Assembly: GCF_037893015.1 (NCBI RefSeq)
Contig: NC_133661.1
Span: 226,953,157 to 227,017,156 of the forward strand
From: Macrotis lagotis
Taxonomy: Eukaryota > Chordata > Mammalia > Peramelemorphia > Peramelidae
Direction of reading: 5' to 3'
DNA length: 64,000 nt
This document shows positions 23,742 to 41,937 of this stretch, in pieces. A program made the position numbers and the translations under genes. Each line of letters begins with the position of its first letter. The stretch's first letter is position 1. The notes below the pieces were generated by a model. The model was not told where the DNA came from, ran no database searches, and saw only the letters and a program-made list of their open reading frames with translations.

Positions 23742-24629
23742 GAATACAGTGCCAGGTTTATAAATAAACTTATTTACAATATTTCCATAAGTTGGTCCCC
23801 CATCAAAGAGTTGGTTAAACCTCCACAAGTTACAGAAACTTTCAATCACATCTTTTCCAAAAAGTCATCATGAAGGGCAACTTTGGTAACAAAAGAACTA
23901 CTTATGAGTTTTGCTACAGAAGTGTTTAATGGATATAATATTGAATTTGGGGAGGGGAAAACACCACTCCACACATTTCACTACCTTCCACTGCAGAGAT
24001 ACATATGGTAGAGCATAGACTCTCCTAAAAGTCAATTTCAAGGGGATAAAAACTGCTAGCCGAAGGGACAGATTGAGACAAATTAGTGGAAGCTAGCTAG
24101 TCAAAGGATGAACAAGCAGTTTGGGAGGGTTGCACAATAAAGTCAAATTTTTAAAAGAATAATTGAGTAAAGGAAAAACAGGCTCGACCGGATTTACATT
24201 CTTTGATTAGGAATAAATTCCCAGTATGTTGAGGGGATCATTTGCTACTGCTTTGAGACAAAGTACATCAGCTCTAGGCCCTACTGGACAGCCATTACAA
24301 TATTGTTACAAATACAATCAAACATGCATTTTATAAAGAGAATATAAAAATATGTACAGTAGCTAATTTTCAATGTTTTAGGTTGCTGAAAGACATCAAT
24401 TAAAGTGTGTGCAAAAAATTCATTTGTCAAAAAATCAGAAAAAGCCTTCCTTGGCAATAGTGCATCAAAAACCCATCTGAAATATCAAGATGTTTGCCTC
24501 TCTCTCTCAACACCTACCCCCAAACAGATGGAGAACAAAGCCATGAGAAAGTGCATGCCAAGTACTCAATGGTTTTATGGCATGTTAGGTTAAAGCAGGA
24601 TGCCAGTTAAGACTAGTAACTATTATATG

Positions 24630-24725
24630 GATATGTATATATATATATATATATATACATATATATGTATATCTATGAAGATATACATACATATATATGC
24701 ATATCTATACATATGCATATATTCA
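24630..24725. repeat. TA-rich low-complexity tract in the CALM1 3'UTR
   Basis: Alternating TA/CATA text in which 'atatatatatacatatatat' is close to its own complement. It could form a hairpin in the long-UTR transcript. Confidence 0.85.
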
Positions 24726-24886
24726 TTAAAGCAGGAAGGGTTAGGGACAAGTGTAGTGGGGAAGTGTTAACAAACCCAAGAGTAATTTCACTAGTATACA
24801 ACTCACTCAAAAACATTCACCCATAATTCAGTTTTTGTTTACACCAAATACTTTGATTCTGACCAAAAAATGGTTCCTTTCTCTAC

Positions 24887-25265
24887 CCAAACACCAGGAG
24901 GGGAAAAGGCTATCTTATGTTTGCCTACTTCTCACCAGCTTTTTTCTTCACTTCTGCACATTTATTATTAGGTAGACATTCTTTGGGGAAGGTTCCTGGG
25001 TTCGGAACAGGATGGAAACTTCTCAGAATTACTCTAAAGCTAAGAATCAAATTCTCTAGATACTTGGTTCAGGTGCCAAACACCAGGAGGGGGAAAAGGC
25101 TACCTTATGTTTGCCTACTTCTCACCAGCTTTTTTCTTCACTTCTGCACATTTATTGTTGGGTAGACATTCTTTGGGGAAGGTTCCTGGGTTCGGAACAG
25201 GATGGAAACTTCTCAAAATTACTCTAAAGCTAAGAATCAAATTCTCTAGATACTTGATTCAGGTG
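24887..25265 (-). repeat. CALM1: 189-bp tandem duplication within the CALM1 3'UTR
   Basis: Copy A is 24887-25075 and copy B is 25076-25265, directly adjacent and in the same orientation. They differ at a handful of positions plus a one-base length change in a G run, roughly 97% identity by eye. Both begin 'ccaaacaccaggag' and end 'ttcaggtg'. The high identity marks it as much younger than the gene. Confidence 0.95.
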
Positions 25266-25477
25266 GACCATTAGTATTCGAATCAAAAAGTCCCTTAGGA
25301 AAGAAGCCATTGGAGAAAGATGAGTTGGAAAGTCTTTGTGATTTGCTTTTTTTAAAGTCATCTTTCATAAAAATCAAGTAGTCATCAACTGAGGCATTTT
25401 ACAGTTATTTTGTCACAGGTTTAAAACCAGATAGGTTAAGAATGAACTACTACATGCCTGCCTCTTCCCCCATAAAC

Positions 25478-25506
25478 ACACACACACACACACATACATA
25501 CACACA
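25478..25506. repeat. (CA)n/(CATA)n microsatellite in the CALM1 3'UTR
   Basis: A short CA run followed by 'catacatacacacag'. Confidence 0.9.
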
Positions 25507-26869
25507 GGGGAAAAAAAATCATAGGCTATCAAGTTTTAAAATTCCTAGCTAGAGCCATTCCAGTAGCAATTCCAGTGGGGGAAATTCTCAGCACTAGAAG
25601 GGGATCTGATGTCTAAGTTATTGTTCACAATCACCTGACCAAATATGGATTTTTCTCCTTGTTAGAGAGAAATAAACAGAAATTTAATGCTCATGGGTTC
25701 AGTAACAAAACAAGAATAACTGAAACTTTGTCTCTCCAAACCAAACCTCAGGTTGATTACTAACTTTTAACCTCAAGAAAAAAAAATATCAAAAACATAA
25801 GAACCAATTTGAGTTTTATCACACCTCAATGCTCCTAACCATCCTCTGGCAGAAACATTAGTAAAAGCTGCAAAATGCTTCAGGGATCAGCCCCTTCATA
25901 CATTAGTTAGCTGCAAAGCAGCACTCATTCTCAGATTTCCCTAGCAGTATCCCACCATGCCCTAGACAAACTCATGAAACACACAGGAACTTAAAACCCA
26001 TAAACTAATTGGATAAATCTAATTTAACACATAGAAACATCCAGCCTCCTACAAAGTGTGGCCCACTTAATGTTACATGGGTTTAAAGTGACTTTTTTTT
26101 TAAAGTATGAGCTGATGCCATCACAAAGTTTGGTGTCAGCACTTTCTAATAGTTTTGGTTACAGGGTTTATAATTAGACACAAAATTCACTCCAGGCTGG
26201 AGTTCTACTTACAAGCTGCGAACTAGTATACATGCAGAGGACACAGTTCTATTTGGAAATAAAACAGAAAGGTAGAATTGGGGGAGGGGAGAAGAGAAGA
26301 AACTTGAAAAAGATGCTACATGGACAGCACATATAAATTAGTTGAGTTGCATGGTGAAATGTCTATTAGGCAAGAAGAGACTGGTTTAGAAAAGTGGCCT
26401 CCTGCTTCTATCACACACAGCAAGGATTGAGTTACATTGCCTTTCTAAATCGTGAATCATGACTTTCCCATAGATGGAGTCAGTAAGTTACATAAAACAA
26501 ATTATCAGCAGCAGGTTTTAAAGGAATCCCAGGTACATGCTTTAGAGAATGGTTTTCTTCTTCAGACTATTCTGCCTGAACTGATTGTTGTTAGCAGTAA
26601 AAAAGGTAACTAGACTTACATTTTTTTATTGCATGGGGGAAAAAAAACCAATCAGCATGTTTTTCTCTAGTAAATCTTAGGATTCAGAGATTAATTCTTA
26701 TTACTGAGAGGGTGGGGGGGGGGCAGAGATCTGGTATCTGAATACATGCTGGTCTGCCAGCAGAATACTTCCCCCTTTTCCCCAGATTCCCCCAAGCCCT
26801 CAGCTGCCCTGTCCCCATTTAAACTTCAGCTTTACAAAGCATTTAAACACCACTTTAAGTTAATGGTCT

Positions 26870-26875
26870 TTTATT
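26870..26875 (-). terminator. CALM1: Candidate proximal poly(A) signal of CALM1
   Basis: The minus strand reads AATAAA about 890 bases after the stop codon. Use of this signal would give a short mRNA of roughly 1.55 kb, in line with the short CALM1 transcript known in mammals. A second AATAAA about 245 bases further on (26630-26625) is an alternative. Confidence 0.6.
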
Positions 26876-27763
26876 GGAAAAAAAAAAAAAGACTAGCATT
26901 TACAACTTGGAATGGACATAAATTGTAATATCTTGAACAGCCATGTTGATAGTTGTGCTGAAGTCCACAGCCTACTCTGCCGGCTCCAAGTCATGGTACA
27001 GAAGGTTTTAAAAATAGAGAGTCCAAAGATGCTCCCTTGGTGAAGTTTTCTTTTCAAAAATTTTGTGTGAACGGTAACAGCCTGACATCCGTTTCACTAT
27101 AGTGCAATGCAGACAATGCTAAACCAATAGAAACACAGACATGCCATCCAGAGTTTGAGATCATCATTAGGGTTTGGAGCACACAAGTACAGAAGAACCA
27201 CCATTAGGGCTACATCTTGAAATTCTGCATCCTTCCACCATTTTGCTGCATACCATCCTGAGGTAAACCAATTTTACTTTATTGTATTTACTTTTTTTTT
27301 TAAAGTAAACCAGCTATGACAATTTATACTAACAAATTGAACTAAATAACCCACATGGGTACATTTTTAATTTTGTTTTTTTTTTGTTTTTCTTTTTTTT
27401 TTTTAATACAAATGTCTGACTGTGCTCAATTGTCAAGCTGCATGCATGAAAAACTGGCCAGCCCAAACAGTGTAATAATCATTAGCAAATGGAACTTTAA
27501 GGAGTTCACTAAGTGCTTCCTTATCATTTAAGGTAGTAGTACAAGTACTTATATTGTAAAACTGATGTGTAACTTGATCTTTTGGGGACAGGACCACCAA
27601 CCAATACATGCAGATTTTTTTTTTTTGTGGACAGAAGGTACTTTGACATTCAGTTTTGCTATACAGAAACAGAATGAATAAATGAACTTTTTTTTTGCAA
27701 GAGGTAAGTAAAAGATTCAATTTGATTCATCTAGAGGGGGGGAAAAAAGGTGAGAGGAGGTCT

Positions 27764-34575
<6,812 letters not shown>

Positions 34576-34790
34576 GGTGCGCAAGAGGGGCGAGGAGGGA
34601 GCCCGCGAGGTGGGGGGAGGCGACTCGGCTGCGCTGGCGCTCGGACCACCGTCCCCTTCGCAGCTCCGGCCTCCGGGGCTGCCGGCGAGGTCGCTGCTCG
34701 GGCCGCTCCGCCTGCCGCCGCCGCCACCGCCGCCCGAGTGCCGGAGCCGCCGCTGCCGCCGCTGCCGCCGCTGCCGCCGCCGCCGGAGGT
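34576..34790 (-). other. CALM1: CALM1 5'UTR with GGCGGCAGC-type triplet repeat
   Basis: The approximately 210-base leader is very GC-rich. At 34745-34787 the minus strand carries three tandem 9-base units GGCGGCAGC within a longer run of GGC/GCA triplets, with a second short GGC run at 34713-34734. Stable structure is expected. The 5' end is placed about 30 bases from the TATA box by convention rather than observation. Confidence 0.75.
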
Positions 34791-34813
34791 GTGAGCCTGC
34801 GCCGCGCCGCCGC

Positions 34814-34821
34814 TATATATA
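34814..34821 (-). promoter_or_regulatory. CALM1: CALM1 TATA box (TATATATA)
   Basis: The only AT-rich word in this part of the island, in minus-strand context 'cgttatatatagcggc'. It lies about 240 bases upstream of the ATG, fitting a start near 34785-34790. The core TATATATA is self-complementary, so it cannot fix direction by itself; the gene does. Confidence 0.8.
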
Positions 34822-35253
34822 ACGCGCCGTATCCCTCCGCCGGGGCCGCGGGGCCGCGGGCGGCGAGGGCGAGGGGACTGGCTGCGGCGCGCCGCGGAGC
34901 CCCGCCCCCGGCGCGCGCCCCGCCCTCCTGCCCCTCCCCCTCCTCCCCCGCTCCGGCCGCGGGGCAGCCCCGTGCCGGGGCTGGGCGCGCGGTGCCGCAG
35001 AGCGCTGTAGCACGGGCACGGGAGCCCTAGGGAACGGGCGCTTGGCAGCGCGTCCGTCAGGGAGCTTTGGGTGGCATAAGGTGCCCCGCAGTAGCCAGAA
35101 AAGGTAAACTCTCCGCAGCCTCGCCCCCAGGGCGCCCTGCCGCAAGATGTGCCTCCGGCCCGGGAGAGATGCCCTTGCTGCGGGGGTCCCCGGCGGCTCG
35201 CCATCTGGGCATCCTAACTTTGCTCGCATCGACACTGCCGCTTGCTTCCCGGG

Positions 35254-35285
35254 ACACACACACACACACACACCACACACACACA
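35254..35285. repeat. (CA)n microsatellite just upstream of the CALM1 island
   Basis: Two CA runs separated by a single CC, at the edge of the CpG island. Confidence 0.95.
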
Positions 35286-36791
35286 GAAAGAGAGGGGCTG
35301 GGACCCCTTGGGGACGGAGTCAGGCCAGAAATGAGTTGCATCAAAAAGCAACATCCGAGGGGAAAGAAAAGCCAAGCTGCAGTTTTAAGGAGGAAGAAGT
35401 TGACTGGAGGTTTTCTCTCCATATTTTCCCCCGGTTTTGAAGGAATAGCTAAGGGTGGGAGGGATTTGCTTTGGCTGTCAATTAAACTTCAAAATATTGA
35501 ACAGCCTAATTCTTCATGTCTTTCCACTAAATAGTCCCTTCAGTAAACCTGAATTACATTTACCCTTCCCCTGCTGCTTTTTTCCTCTTTTATCCGTGCA
35601 AAAACTGGAGTTCCTAAGGACACCTAAACGGCTTGCAAAGTCATATTTTAAAAATATATATTTTTTTACCTATCATAGGTGGAGGCAGCAGAAGGGTATT
35701 AAAATTAAAACGCAGAAGAATTACACACACACCCCCAGACTATGGCTTGATCACATTTAAAATCTAAGGCCAGGCCTTCTAAACGATATTTTATCTTTGA
35801 ATTAATCTATTTAAGGCTTCTTTTCAATTGTATTGCCAAGTGGTAAAATGGTGTTTTCAGTCATTCAATTTAAACACCAGCTTTTCTTTTTTTTAATCTT
35901 GACAAAAATGCTACAGTTTCAGCCCTTGCACAGACAGACCACAGAATTTGATCTTTTGTTTACAAGGCCAGGGCAACAGTTGCAAGTTATCCTTCGCTTA
36001 GTCTTTCAGGGAACGTTACAAAGTACTTGATTGACGTGGTGGGCCAGAGTGCTTTGCCTGGTTGTGTTTGCTTCTGACTGCAGAAAAAATAGTTTAAAAA
36101 GAATACGAATGTTCTGTACCTTGCCGAGATTACAGGATTTAACAGGGGAATCCTATGCAAGTCACCTATGCAATTAGTTGGAGTACAATTGTGAATTTCT
36201 TAATGGATCAGCTTCTGGAACGTCTTAGAAAGACTGAATCTTCAACTCAATTTAGAGTGGTTTCTGAAACAAACGAAAGATTATCATTACCTTTTTTATT
36301 TAGGAATAAATTATTCCCTTTACAAAATCTACAAAGAGATACTAATTTCAATGTTCACTGGGATCTGGAGATGTGGGAAGAGGAAGGAGGAATTTTAATA
36401 GCAATAAAGTACATTTTAATGGGAAAATTGTAAATAATTGTAAATTAATGTAAAAATTGTTAATAAACAAAGAGGGCCTATAAAAATCAGTTCAAGAAAT
36501 ATTAATAATCCAGTGCCTTACAAGTCTGAAAAAGTGTCTAAGAATGATTCCATCACTTAATAATCTATTTAGCTCATCAGATACTTTGTACTCATCTTTT
36601 TTTCTAGTTTTCTAAGTTAAATGCAACATTTTCATGCCCTGCATAATATGTAATAGGCTATAATTAGTAGTATTAGAATAATAAACATACTAAAATGTGA
36701 AGTAAATTATGATTCTATTATGTTTTTGTTTCAATTCAAAGATTAACTTAGCCTTAACTGTCTTCAAAATACAATTCAGTACAATTCTATC

Positions 36792-36816
36792 TGTGTGTGT
36801 GTGTGTGTGTGTGTGT
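36792..36816. repeat. (GT)n microsatellite
   Basis: A pure GT run of about 12 units. Confidence 0.95.
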
Positions 36817-37607
36817 AAAACATTCTCTTCATGATCAAAACACAATCTCCAAAAGGGATTTTTTTTACTTAATACATTAACACTAATTATGATTCACCAT
36901 GTTACAAATCAGTTAAAGAGTTGCTTGGGTCATTCTGCAATACATGAAAACTTATCTTAGCTGTCACATCTGTTGGAATTTTTTTAATGAGGTCATGCTT
37001 TATTAAGTTTTATGGTTAGTTTGACATGCTGAAATATAAGAGGATCCAAGTGACTTGCCCAAGATCTTACAGTGACTCAGTGCTGGAGCATAAAGTAATT
37101 AAACTTGGGCCCTATTTTGCTTCTTCCTTTGGGGTTCCAACATTATGAATTATATGAATGAATCAGAATGATACCACTAATACAAATCTTTCAAAGAACA
37201 GTGTTAAAAATTGTTCTAATTCAGGAGGTAATTCTTCTGGCTGACAGACTTCTCTTTGCAATGGACTCAGTTCCTTCTAATGTCATACAGAATCTTTAAA
37301 GTTAATACAACCTCCTGATGCTGAAGATAAATAGGAAAACTGGCATGAGAGTCAATGCTAGGTTAGTTCCTAGCCAACTGTGTGAATTTAAAATCATTTC
37401 ATCCCTGTGTGCTTCAATGTCCTCATCTAGTAAAAGAAGTTATACTAATCTCTATATTAGATAATCTCTAAAATCCTTTCCAGTTTTCAAAATTCTATAG
37501 CTTTCCCATAAATTTAGATCATAAATCAGTGAGGACTAAAAAATTTCATGCTGCCAAGATGTTTAAGTGGAACAGGTTTTATGGAAATGTTTAAATACAA
37601 TGATGTT

Positions 37608-37764
37608 GGGGCAGCTAGATGGCTCAGTGGATAGAGCACCAGCCCTGGAGTCAGGAGGACTGGAGTTCAAATACGACCTCAGACACTTAATAATTACCTA
37701 GTTGTGTGACCTTGGGCAAGCCACTTAACCCCATTGCCTTGCAAAAAAACCTAAACAAATAAAT
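37608..37764 (+). repeat. WSINE1-like SINE with perfect 15-bp target-site duplication
   Basis: Full-length element from 'gggcagctagatggctcagt' to an (aaat)n tail. The identical flank 'aaatacaatgatgtt' occurs at 37593-37607 and 37765-37779. Confidence 0.95.
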
Positions 37765-38019
37765 AAATACAATGATGTTAAGGGTTTAAAAACAGAATGT
37801 AAAGTAGTGTGAACACAATGTATTGGATGATGTAAAAACAAAATTCTTAAGATTCACAAAAGGAGGGAATATATAAGAATGTGCCAGTGTACAACACTCA
37901 AGGAACAAGATAATATTACAGTCGAATACTCCCTTAAAGTGATCAGCTGCTTATAACATTATTCCCATAGAACTGTTTCAATTAACATTTGTCTTAATAT
38001 CACATTTTTTTACAAAATC

Positions 38020-38420
38020 AATTAATAATAAATAAGAATTTACTGAGCACTTATTACATGCCAGGTATTATCCTAGACTTGATATACAGAGACAAAAGTA
38101 AAGCAATCTCTGTCTTCAAGGAACTTGTATTCTACTTGGGGAAACAATATGTATTTAGATAGTAGGTATAAAATATATTCAAAATAAATTCAAAGTAATT
38201 TGAAAGGAAGTCCCAGTAATTGGAGGATGTATTTGAGGCATTGTGGTATAGTTAGATAGTTCATTGGCCTAAGAATCAAGATGATCTGAGTTTAAACTTT
38301 ACCAATAATTATTAGCTATGTGACTATATTAACTCTTCTAGATCATAGTTCCCCATCTGCAAAATGTAGGGACTAAATAAGAATGTCTCTAAGGTTCCTT
38401 CTAGCTCTAAATGCATGATG
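38020..38420. repeat. Reversed L2 fragment followed by MIR-type SINE
   Basis: About 38020-38230 is reversed L2 text ('atttactgagcacttattac', 'tcaaggaacttgtattctac'). About 38233-38415 is a diverged SINE ('gcattgtggtatagttagat', 'aataattattagctatgtga', 'ttccttctagctctaaat'). Confidence 0.65.
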
Positions 38421-39112
38421 CTATGGCAAGGGAATCTCTCTACTATATAAATAGCATTGCATTATTGCATTGCATATTTATTTCACAGAACCATGAAATT
38501 TTAGTGCTGAAAGGAACCTTAGAGGTCATCAAGTGTAGCCTAGCCTCCTCATTGCACAGACTAATAAAGATGCTCAGAGTTTACATGACTAGCTTGCCCA
38601 GGATTACACAACTAGGTTAGTGCCAGAAACACTAGAACATCCAACTAGTAACTCCCAGTCCATTATTATTTTCACCTTAGCCCTTCGCATATCATTTTGT
38701 CATTAACTCGCTTGTAAATATCATAGAACTGTCTCTGAATGTAAGTACTGAATCAAGAGAACCAGGAAAATGGAAAAAAGTACAAAATGATTAGAACTAC
38801 AATAAAATCAAACTGTATTTGCAATGTTCAAAGACTAAAGGCATCTATTTCATATTTAAGGGAACACTATTACCCCATATACTGAGATAAGATGTTTAAG
38901 TTCATATGCTTCACAGAAATGGGTCCTCACATATTATAAGAGGTCTGTCTCTATGCAAAGGTTGGGGATTTCAGGAGAGGATATTCTTGTTCAGGTATGG
39001 ATTGAATTAAATGATGTCTAATTCTGTAAACATATATGTGTATTTGTGAGCATTTGTGTGTATGTATACTTATACATATATTAAAAGGCATCTTCAAAAT
39101 ATCATTCATTAA

Positions 39113-39258
39113 GGGGGCAGCGAGGTGGCACAGTGGATAGAGCACAGGTCCTGGAGTCAGGAGGACCTGAGTTCAAATCCAGCCTCAGACACATAATAAT
39201 TGCCTAGCTATGTGACCTTGGGCAAGTAACCCCATTGCCTTAAATAAATAAATAAAAA
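39113..39258 (+). repeat. WSINE1-like SINE
   Basis: It starts 'gggggcagcgaggtggcaca' and ends in an (aaat)n tail. The flanks 'aaaatatcattcatt' and 'aaaaatctcatgcatt' look like a partly decayed target-site duplication. Confidence 0.92.
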
Positions 39259-39559
39259 TCTCATGCATTGAGAGTAAGTAAGGGTTTCACATTGAGGTTT
39301 ATTTATAGAGTAATCCAGTCAAATTTATTATGTGATTATGTTACTGTAATTATTATTTTAATTGTATTATTATAATAAAAGTTATTATAGTAAATTATCA
39401 ATGAATCTATTATCTACATGTTGGTTTCCCTGACCAACCAGAATCCTTCTGAATTGTCTTAGGGAAGTTAACACATATAATTAGTAAATGCAATCTATAT
39501 CCCCCCCTAAAAAAAATTCCAAAGTGAAATATAAAAATTGTTTTTAAATAATTATACCA

Positions 39560-39733
39560 AGGGGTGGCTAGGTGGCACAGTAGATAGAGCACAGACCCTG
39601 GAGTCAGGAGTACCTGAGTTCAAATCTGGTCTCAGACACTTAATAATTACCTGGCTGTGTGGCCTTGGGTAAGCCACTTAACCCCATTTCCTTGAAAAAA
39701 CTGAAAAACAAACAAAACAAAACAAAACAAAAT
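39560..39733 (+). repeat. WSINE1-like SINE with perfect 14-bp target-site duplication
   Basis: Full length, from 'ggggtggctaggtggcacag' to an (aaaac)n tail. The identical flank 'aaataattatacca' occurs at 39546-39559 and 39734-39747. Confidence 0.95.
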
Positions 39734-40311
39734 AAATAATTATACCATATTTCTCTTTTCTGATACTTTGGATTATCCGTAATTTCATCTATATGGCTCT
39801 AGCTCCTAATATCTTACAGATAGCTATAGCCAAAAGAAACCCCAAAATCACCACATTGTTGTCAGAACTCTGGTGAGTCCTTCTGTCAGACCTAGCTAGA
39901 CAAGTCTTAGGACAATAGAGATATAATTCATCACCAACCCATATTTGATCTGGTAGAACCTGACAAGCCTTTCACTAATAGAGCTTTCAAGAACCTGTAT
40001 TCATTATGTGCCTCTATATAGCCAGACATCTAAATTGGACAGAGGGACTTTCAGAGATCATCTACTGCAAGTTCATTTTACATATCAGTAAACTGAGATG
40101 AAGTGTCATAAATTATCTAGTGGTTAGAGACAGTATTTAGATCAAAGTCATTCGTATTGAATTCTGTGTTTTATGTGAGTTTAACTTAGATTTATGTGTG
40201 TACAGGATTATATACTTTAACCTTTATTCTCCTCATCAACAAGATTTATTTTTTGTACTTTGAAATTTGATGTTATCAATCATGTACCAATGTAATGGCT
40301 AAATACTTATG

Positions 40312-40445
40312 CAGGGTCAATTAGGTGATGCAATGGATGGAGCATTGGCCCAGGAGTTAGGAGAAGTTCAAATCCACTCTCAGACATTTGATACATACAA
40401 GCTGTGTTATCTTGGGCAAGCCACTTAACTCAATTGTTTGATAAT
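40312..40445 (+). repeat. Diverged marsupial SINE
   Basis: The head 'gggtcaattaggtgatgcaa', then 'atggagcattggcccaggag' and 'cttgggcaagccacttaact', are readable with many changes. Confidence 0.8.
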
Positions 40446-41012
40446 AAATGCATAATTGTGCAATAACTAAATTTTAGACTGTGTTTATATAGAAAAGGGT
40501 ATCATTCTAAGAAATACTGTATCTGTTTCTTTAGAATAGCTCTACGTTTAACAAGTATTTATTGTTGCTGAGTACTTTGCTAGACTGGGGATACAAAGTA
40601 ACTTATCACAAGTATACTTATTGCTACCTGTTAGAGCTACAGTTCTAATTAATTTACACTTCTAATGAGAGGGACCATATTTCCAAAGAATATCATAATT
40701 TTTACTATGTTGTATAGCCACTTTAATTTCAGTCTGTCTCCATATTCTGGATAATCAAACAATAATGAAAAGCAGTATGTAAGTAACTGGTCAAATGTAA
40801 TTTTTTTTTAAAAAAAGTGTTACCCTTTATATGCAAAGATGACTCAAATGATCCAACATCAATAGGGCATGAGCTTTCCGCTGTTTTCCTAGTAATGATA
40901 AAATTCTTGACTCTTTTCCTGGTCCTCCTTTGTGACCAAAGTCATGAATACGTGAGACAGCTAGCAGGGGTCAGGGGAGACTTCCATAGCCATGGAATAA
41001 AGCAAAGTTAAC

Positions 41013-41086
41013 TGGCAATTAAAGGAGTTGGACCCATGACTTTGGCTTCATTAGTACTGTACTTTAACCAACTGAGCTAAAAACCA
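41013..41086 (-). tRNA. tRNA-Ile(AAT)-derived relic, probably a pseudogene
   Basis: On the minus strand the A-box/D-arm text TTTAGCTCAGTTGGTTAAAG is followed by an anticodon-arm region 'cagtactAATgaagcc', a variable region and a T-arm-like 'catgggtccaactcc'. The total is 74 bases. It follows the tRNA-Ile(AAT) plan closely. The acceptor stem pairs poorly, and the B box (GGTCCAACTCC against GGTTCGANNCC) is altered, so function is unlikely. It is not part of a recognisable SINE. Confidence 0.65.
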
Positions 41087-41841
41087 CAGATAAATAAAGG
41101 TTTTGTAGAATTTAAGAAACCAGAATTGAGAATTGCAAAATATAAAACAATGGTCTTGGCATAGTGGGTATTATTTTTTGTACATTGTTTATTGATTAAA
41201 TTGACTAACATCATCTCCAAAACCTATAGTCTACACCATTCTAGAAAGTATAGAAATGCCATTGAATCAAGCAATATATTCTCTGCATTGTACTTATAAA
41301 AACTTTGGTTCATACTGACTTTCATGTATTTCTTTATTCCTATGACCAAAGGCTAGGTTTTGTAACAGAGAAACTAATTCTTATCTAGTTGCTAAGCAGA
41401 CATTTCACATTTTTGCCAGTAGGTTGATTAGAAACCAGGACTTCATTGACAATGCTGTCACTGGATGGGCTGGTAAAATGTGTTCTTTGAGGGGAGGAAA
41501 TATGTCTCATTTGTATCTGTAGCCTTAATAACTATTACATAGTAGGCAATTAATTTAAAACATTGAAAGAATATGGGACTTAGAGTCATAGAATCTGGGT
41601 TCCAACTTGATTCTGTACCCATGACTGAACAAAACTGAGTCTCTATTCTATGATCTGTAAAATGATATTGATTGGACTTGGTGATCTCTTAGGTATCCAT
41701 ATATCCTTATACAGTCTTTAGTAGGCATGAAATGAGATATAAATCAGAAGTACTAGCTAATGCTAATCGTGATCCTATAGAGTGATACAACTAATTAGTT
41801 CAAATGGAAATTTAATGATCTTATTAAGTTTGGCATCAGAA

Positions 41842-41937
41842 GAAAGACCTGAGTTCAAATCCAGCCTCAGACACTTAATAATTACCTAGCTGTGTGACCT
41901 TGGGCAAGTCAATTGACCCCATTGCCTTGCAAAAAAA
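41842..41937 (+). repeat. 5'-truncated WSINE1-like SINE with perfect 16-bp target-site duplication
   Basis: Only the second half of the element is present, from 'gaaagacctgagttcaaatc' to a short A tail. The exact repeat 'aagtttggcatcagaa' at 41826-41841 and 41938-41953 shows that the truncation happened at insertion, not later. Confidence 0.95.

Larger units (their letters stand above)
23717..27763 (-). other. CALM1: CALM1 3' untranslated region (long form, about 4 kb)
   Basis: The region follows the stop codon directly. Its first 400 bases agree closely with my memory of mammalian CALM1 3'UTR text (minus strand: 'tgcatgtattggttggtggt', 'catgcatgcagcttgacaat', 'tataaattgtcatagctggt'). This stretch is a strong paralogue marker. 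Human CALM1 is known to have short and long 3'UTR forms. Visible here are a proximal AATAAA near 26875, a distal one at 23741, two Pumilio-type TGTANATA elements (23771-23778 and 24351-24358, minus strand), AU-rich text, an internal A-rich stretch (27372-27407) and a 189-bp tandem duplication (24887-25265). No SINE was noticed inside it, in contrast to its flanks, which suggests purifying constraint. The exact 3' end is inferred. Confidence 0.85.

Noticed and set aside
27433-27720. 95-codon minus-strand frame after the CALM1 stop
   Set aside because: It lies wholly within the conserved CALM1 3'UTR, and its sequence is explained as UTR.
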